Below, piece after piece: positions 63,944 through 64,000 of a DNA stretch of 64,000 bases. This stretch comes from Strongylocentrotus purpuratus. Lineage: Eukaryota > Echinodermata > Echinoidea > Camarodonta > Strongylocentrotidae. Under the pieces are notes generated by a model. That model searched no databases. It was not told the DNA's origin and saw only the letters and a program-made list of their open reading frames with translations. Positions within the stretch are counted from its first letter, which is position 1. The number at the start of each line of letters is the position of its first letter. The stretch spans positions 4,548,905 to 4,612,904 of the forward strand of contig NW_022145599.1 of assembly GCF_000002235.5 (NCBI RefSeq). The letters run 5' to 3'. The translations under genes were made by a program, and so were the position numbers.

Positions 63944-64000
63944 ATGAGAACCTTACCTTGGTAATGTCAGGATTAATCTTGTTGTTTGTCATGTGTTTGA
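21031..64000 (-). CDS. PRKDC: DNA-dependent protein kinase catalytic subunit (DNA-PKcs), 3' half, 44 exons
   Basis: DNA-PKcs is the giant PIKK-family kinase that binds Ku at DNA double-strand breaks and drives non-homologous end joining in the nucleus. The exons (5' to 3', high to low coordinate) run from a partial one at 63957-64000 to the terminal one at 21031-21247; the group entries list each. Every exon has an AG acceptor and GT donor, and the phases join without a break over 6128 nt (about 2041 residues, near half of the 4128-residue human protein). Landmarks recalled from human DNA-PKcs include [63 protein letters not shown] and a final WEPWV against human WEPWM. No exon carries a frameshift or stop, so the gene looks functional. 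Average intron length is about 0.85 kb, and introns are rich in MITEs. The 5' half is outside the window. Confidence 0.97.
22031..22281. mobile_element. 250-bp MITE with ~85-bp inverted arms
   Basis: Arms share CGCTAGTGAC, TTGTCTCGCAATGCATGG and TCAACAAGGGATCAAAAGAT in opposite orientation and start TATCGAAA / TATCAAAA. Lies in a PRKDC intron between exons 42 and 43. Confidence 0.85.
23535..23640 (+). mobile_element. SINE 3' fragment
   Basis: Contains CTAAAGCCGGGGTAATAAT and ATGAGTGCTATACAAGA, matching the SINE-derived segment near 61020-61135. Confidence 0.6.
23866..24335 (-). mobile_element. TTAA-flanked MITE, copy in inverted orientation, one end truncated
   Basis: Aligns in reverse with 61547-62081 along about 460 bp. 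Its right end is CAATGTTACCAAGTCCCTTTAA; the left terminal repeat is missing. Confidence 0.8.
24690..24965 (+). mobile_element. Second tRNA-derived SINE family
   Basis: Head has A box TTGGCTCAGTCAGTAGAGCG and B box GGGTTCGAACCCCGGCC, unlike the Ser/Leu-like head of the main family. The body is different, and it ends in an ATTATTATTATTAC run. Confidence 0.75.
25983..26112. repeat. ATT/ATC/AGT trinucleotide repeat
   Basis: Impure runs of ATT, ATC and AGT over 130 bp in the intron between exons 37 and 38. Confidence 0.85.
26915..27210 (+). mobile_element. tRNA-derived SINE, main family
   Basis: A box GTGGTCGAGTGG, B box GGTTCGAGTCC, AATGTCCTTTGGCAAGACAT, GCGCTATATAAGCACTG and an ATTATTATTATTAT end. 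Confidence 0.85.
28370..29085. repeat. Decayed duplications of the exon 34 3' end in the next intron
   Basis: Segments near 28420-28490, 28620-28700 and 28905-28990 resemble the real exon end and donor region at 29070-29150 (CCTTCCAAATTTCTTCCAG, then GTCCTGGTTCTACTGTC). Each is paired with a degenerate copy of the GTCACACCA-type MITE, with about 276 bp between successive copies. None keeps a coherent frame or clean splice sites. Confidence 0.65.
29690..30045 (+). mobile_element. Decayed SINE, main family
   Basis: CACTCTCCACCCAGGTGTTA, GCTAGAATGCTACCCAGGAG and GTGTGCAGGCAAGCATGAAT match the body of the 10405 copy; the head is degenerate. Confidence 0.7.
31036..48392 (-). CDS. PRKDC: PRKDC exons 14-32: post-cluster linker and FAT domain
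   Basis: Exons: 48277-48392, 47705-47836, 45662-45841, 44538-44625, 43282-43405, 42466-42604, 41740-41814, 41152-41262, 40558-40683, 39145-39243, 38443-38551, 37950-38061, 36944-37106, 35844-36018, 34270-34380, 33404-33492, 32826-33006, 31633-31802 and 31036-31158. Landmarks shared with human are [71 protein letters not shown] and [10 protein letters not shown]. The FAT domain (from about the 43282 or 42466 exon onward) is a TPR-like helical collar around the kinase. Exon 36944-37106 carries eight consecutive glycines from a GGA repeat followed by DSMETED, where the human linker is acidic but not glycine-rich. Confidence 0.93.
31799..32300. repeat. Triplicated segment at the exon 31 acceptor
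   Basis: Copies start near 31799, 32025 and 32149 and share ATTAAATACAAAGTTTA and TTTGGCAGAATTTG-like words. The first includes the true acceptor of exon 31633-31802; the third repeats the acceptor sequence (minus strand TAATGTCAGATGA). Confidence 0.8.
32573..32648. repeat. 76-bp inverted repeat from SINE 3' ends
   Basis: CGGTCACTGGATTCTG and its complement CAGAATCCAGTGACCG face each other around a ~20-bp loop, flanked by TATTATTACC. It looks like two SINE tail fragments head to head. Confidence 0.75.
33715..33873. mobile_element. 159-bp palindromic MITE
   Basis: Ends GGAGGTTTAAA... inverted, arms of about 60 bp including TAACCCATGGT and TTGCGC. Confidence 0.8.
34585..34715. mobile_element. 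MITE of the CAGTCAAACCTG family, decayed
   Basis: Carries AAAGACCACATTTTTTGTTTC and ends AGACAGGTTTGACTGTAT. Other degenerate copies: 36110-36175 and 48575-48660. Confidence 0.6.
34840..35805. mobile_element. Element with 157-bp tandem repeats and GGACG satellite
   Basis: TATGCCTCCGCC-type ends (34974 and 35803) enclose about 4.3 copies of a 157-bp unit (35005-35690; GTTGACCTCTGTGACCCTTG in each). A GGACGGACGTAC run follows (35690-35750). A second, truncated copy of the right end lies at 34840-34935. Such elements with TGACCTTTGACC units are common in marine invertebrates. Confidence 0.75.
37135..37452. repeat. GA-rich simple repeat
   Basis: About 310 bp of GAGA with GATA and AAAG interruptions, 30 bp upstream (in transcript terms) of the exon 36944-37106 acceptor. 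Confidence 0.95.
38787..38947. mobile_element. 161-bp MITE
   Basis: Ends AACCCCTCTCATAG and CTATGAAAGGGGTT inverted; interior has repeated GCCGATAGAA and GCGATGAA. Confidence 0.7.
39297..39687. mobile_element. TTAA-flanked MITE, interior type 2, copy 1
   Basis: 391 bp flanked by TTAA. Aligns end to end with 52364-52750 (TCAGATTCTGAAACAAAATC, GATTATCAAGATATTTATGA, CAATATTACACCATATCACA shared). Confidence 0.85.
40160..40275. repeat. Dispersed repeat, three intronic copies
   Basis: Shares TGTGACATATT, TTCTTGAGTTA and TTTACAAGGGGTATGAATAA with 30474-30604 (same orientation) and, in reverse, with 44090-44215. Family unknown. Confidence 0.75.
43511..43945. mobile_element. 435-bp GC-rich MITE
   Basis: Ends GGCCAGGTCACACATAG and CTATGTGTGACCGAGCC inverted. 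Interior repeats AGCGCGCTC-like words. The short open frames inside are by-products. Confidence 0.75.
44266..44412. mobile_element. 147-bp MITE
   Basis: Ends GTTAAAGTTGCTTGTGCATG and, inverted, GCATGAACATCTTTAAC, continuing into GGGTATATAG on both sides. Confidence 0.8.
45100..45290 (-). mobile_element. SINE body fragment, main family
   Basis: On the minus strand CAGGTGATGTAAATGGGTAC and TAGGAATTAATTCCTTGAAA match the SINE at 26915-27210; the head is missing. Confidence 0.7.
46200..47545 (-). mobile_element. 5'-truncated CR1/Jockey-type LINE with intact 3' part of ORF2
   Basis: One unbroken 345-residue frame (46490-47527) with RT motifs [15 protein letters not shown] and LFADDTSVF, then [44 protein letters not shown] and the terminal FKRKYKMYL. 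The endonuclease and 5' RT are absent. The open frame and clean motifs suggest a younger insertion than the 6060-7557 copy. It sits in the PRKDC intron between exons 15 and 16, in the gene's orientation. 3' UTR hairpin at 46343-46388; 14-bp G run near 46461. Confidence 0.9.
48770..48928. mobile_element. 159-bp palindromic MITE, CAGTCAAACCTG ends
   Basis: Ends ACAGTCAAACCTG and CAGGTTTGACTGT; arms also share TCTTTGTAGACAGG and TCTTTATAGACAGG. Best copy of the family in the window. Confidence 0.85.
49244..50544 (-). CDS. PRKDC: PRKDC exons 12-13: ABCDE autophosphorylation cluster
   Basis: Exons 50337-50544 and 49244-49444. The first encodes DHSWRQRHA, then [21 protein letters not shown] and TATQD; the second encodes [11 protein letters not shown] and an acidic serine run. 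They align with the human segment around T2609-T2647 (FVETQASQG, IRATQ, TLTQ, FDWLTGS). At least six S/T-Q sites are visible, the consensus for PIKK autophosphorylation that opens DNA ends for processing. The 3' boundary of the first exon leaves phase 1, so the next exon should begin at 49444 (acceptor after ATAAAG) rather than at the stronger-looking AG that would start it at 49434. The 0.9 kb intron between the two is almost wholly ATC/CAT repeat. Confidence 0.9.
49590..50325. repeat. ATC/CAT-rich low-complexity tract
   Basis: About 735 bp of impure ATC, CAT and ATT repeats that fill most of the intron between exons 12 and 13. The long open frames here are repeat artefacts. Confidence 0.95.
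50595..50945 (+). mobile_element. tRNA-derived SINE, main family, best-preserved head
   Basis: A box GTGGCCGAGTGGTTAAAGGC and B box GGTTCGAATCC, with CACTCTCCACCCAG-like body, GCGCTATATAAGCGGAAT and a terminal ATT run. The Ser/Leu-type origin of the head is clearest here. Confidence 0.88.
51106..51730. mobile_element. 625-bp TIR element holding a LINE RT scrap
   Basis: Ends ATTAGTGCTGTAGTCAAACG and, inverted, TTACAGCACTAAT; inner inverted words TTAACCGTCCGG. At 51412-51490 the plus strand reads [17 protein letters not shown], a LINE RT motif. A T run at 51198-51221 and A/T stretches also lie inside. Confidence 0.65.
52031..64000 (-). CDS. PRKDC: PRKDC exons 1-11 of the window: middle HEAT-repeat region
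   Basis: Exons are 63957-64000 (partial), 63007-63126, 62093-62230, 60599-60738, 56905-57036, 55958-56066, 55457-55587, 54848-54997, 53974-54147, 53438-53536 and 52031-52241. They encode alpha-helical sequence matching the human segment that begins near VFQPYARHW and ends at the PLSEC stretch just before the phosphorylation cluster. Recognisable blocks are IKTLVECW-like [42 protein letters not shown] and [10 protein letters not shown]. In DNA-PKcs this solenoid forms the circular cradle that holds Ku and DNA. The exon at 63007 contains an SSQS motif near where human has the PQR phosphorylation cluster, but I cannot align it site by site. Confidence 0.93.
52364..52750. mobile_element. TTAA-flanked MITE, interior type 2, copy 2
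   Basis: Left end TTAAAGTGACTTGGTAACAT equals that of the 61547 element, though the interiors differ. Same orientation as the 39297 copy. Confidence 0.85.
54383..54760 (+). mobile_element. Decayed SINE, main family
   Basis: Degenerate head (GGTTCAAATCCCAGCCAGG) and body words GTCCTCTGGCAAGACATT and CACACTCCACCCAGGTAAA. Confidence 0.7.
58400..59340 (+). mobile_element. Fossil retroelement fragment with an SGNH-hydrolase domain
   Basis: A basic, serine/proline-rich N-terminal part is followed by [16 protein letters not shown] and [11 protein letters not shown], blocks I and III of the SGNH/GDSL hydrolase fold. Such domains occur in tyrosine-recombinase (Ngaro/DIRS-like) retrotransposons and in some CR1 LINEs; I favour the former but cannot show its recombinase or RT. 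It is a broken remnant of moderate to old age in a PRKDC intron. Confidence 0.45.
59395..60320. repeat. Degenerate short repeats downstream of the SGNH fossil
   Basis: GTTCTTATATTTCA-type units at 59371-59440, and TAGGCATCACTCGATTTTAT-like units with G-rich ends between 60010 and 60310. They may belong to the same element's terminal region. Confidence 0.45.
60955..61370 (+). mobile_element. Two adjacent SINE fragments, main family
   Basis: A body and tail fragment (60955-61135; CCACACTCCACCCAGGTGAG) is followed by a copy with a tRNA-like head (61145-61350; GTTGTGGTCTAGTGGATATG, GGGTTTCAAGTCCTGCC). Confidence 0.7.
61547..62081. mobile_element. TTAA-flanked MITE, interior type 1, full length
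   Basis: Both ends present: TTAAAGGGACTTGGTAACAT and, inverted, ATGTTACCAAGTCACTTTAA. 535 bp. TTAA targeting suggests Kolobok or piggyBac type transposases. Confidence 0.85.
62850..62988. mobile_element. ~135-bp MITE
   Basis: ACAAAACTCGTCATC...GACAAATGACA and, inverted, TGTCATTTGTCATTG..AAGTTTTGT. Confidence 0.55.
63401..63881. mobile_element. 481-bp MITE, AAGACC ends
   Basis: Ends AAGACCCCGTTCTCACTCAC and, inverted, GTGAGTGAGAACGGGTCTT. Interior is rich in GAGCGGTC/GACCGCTC words in both orientations. Lies in the intron between exons 1 and 2 of the window. Confidence 0.85.
63911..63943. repeat. 33-bp homopolymer C (G on the transcript)
   Basis: Uninterrupted C run starting 14 nt inside the intron, just past the donor of exon 63957-64000. 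Confidence 0.95.

Overview
This is invertebrate deuterostome genomic DNA, most likely from an echinoderm and perhaps a sea urchin. It is AT-rich, has many short exons with GT/AG introns, and is dense in LINE, SINE and MITE remnants. The SINEs have tRNA-like heads and end in ATT repeats. The phylum is inferred from this repeat style and from protein similarity recalled from memory; no database was searched.

The right two thirds (about 21.0-64.0 kb, minus strand) is the 3' half of PRKDC, the DNA-PK catalytic subunit. I resolved 44 consecutive coding exons whose phases all agree. They encode about 2041 residues, from the middle HEAT region through the ABCDE phosphorylation cluster, the FAT domain and the PI3K-like kinase to the FATC tail and stop codon. 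The 5' half lies beyond the right edge. The introns hold MITEs of at least ten families, tRNA-derived SINEs, a CR1/Jockey-type LINE fragment, a remnant with an SGNH-hydrolase domain, simple repeats, and local duplications of exon-flanking sequence.

The left third (1-21 kb) is mostly transposon debris with one clear gene: an intronless type I membrane protein with four Ig-like domains (7863-9491, minus), with a TATA box upstream. Two decayed copies of the PRKDC terminal exon and 3' UTR lie at the 3' end of this gene. The last ~11 codons of the Ig protein and its stop come from the nearer copy. A matching ~1.4 kb duplication of PRKDC downstream flank (4.48-5.92 kb against 17.50-18.84 kb) suggests that one old segmental duplication moved the PRKDC 3' end next to the Ig gene.

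Other structures are a 1.33 kb foldback element (14.93-16.26 kb) built from two short words, a LINE that kept ORF1 and its endonuclease but lost its reverse transcriptase (11.1-13.3 kb), and two related LINE tails with a hairpin at the same distance from the stop codon. No genuine RNA gene, CRISPR array or bacterial-type operon was seen.
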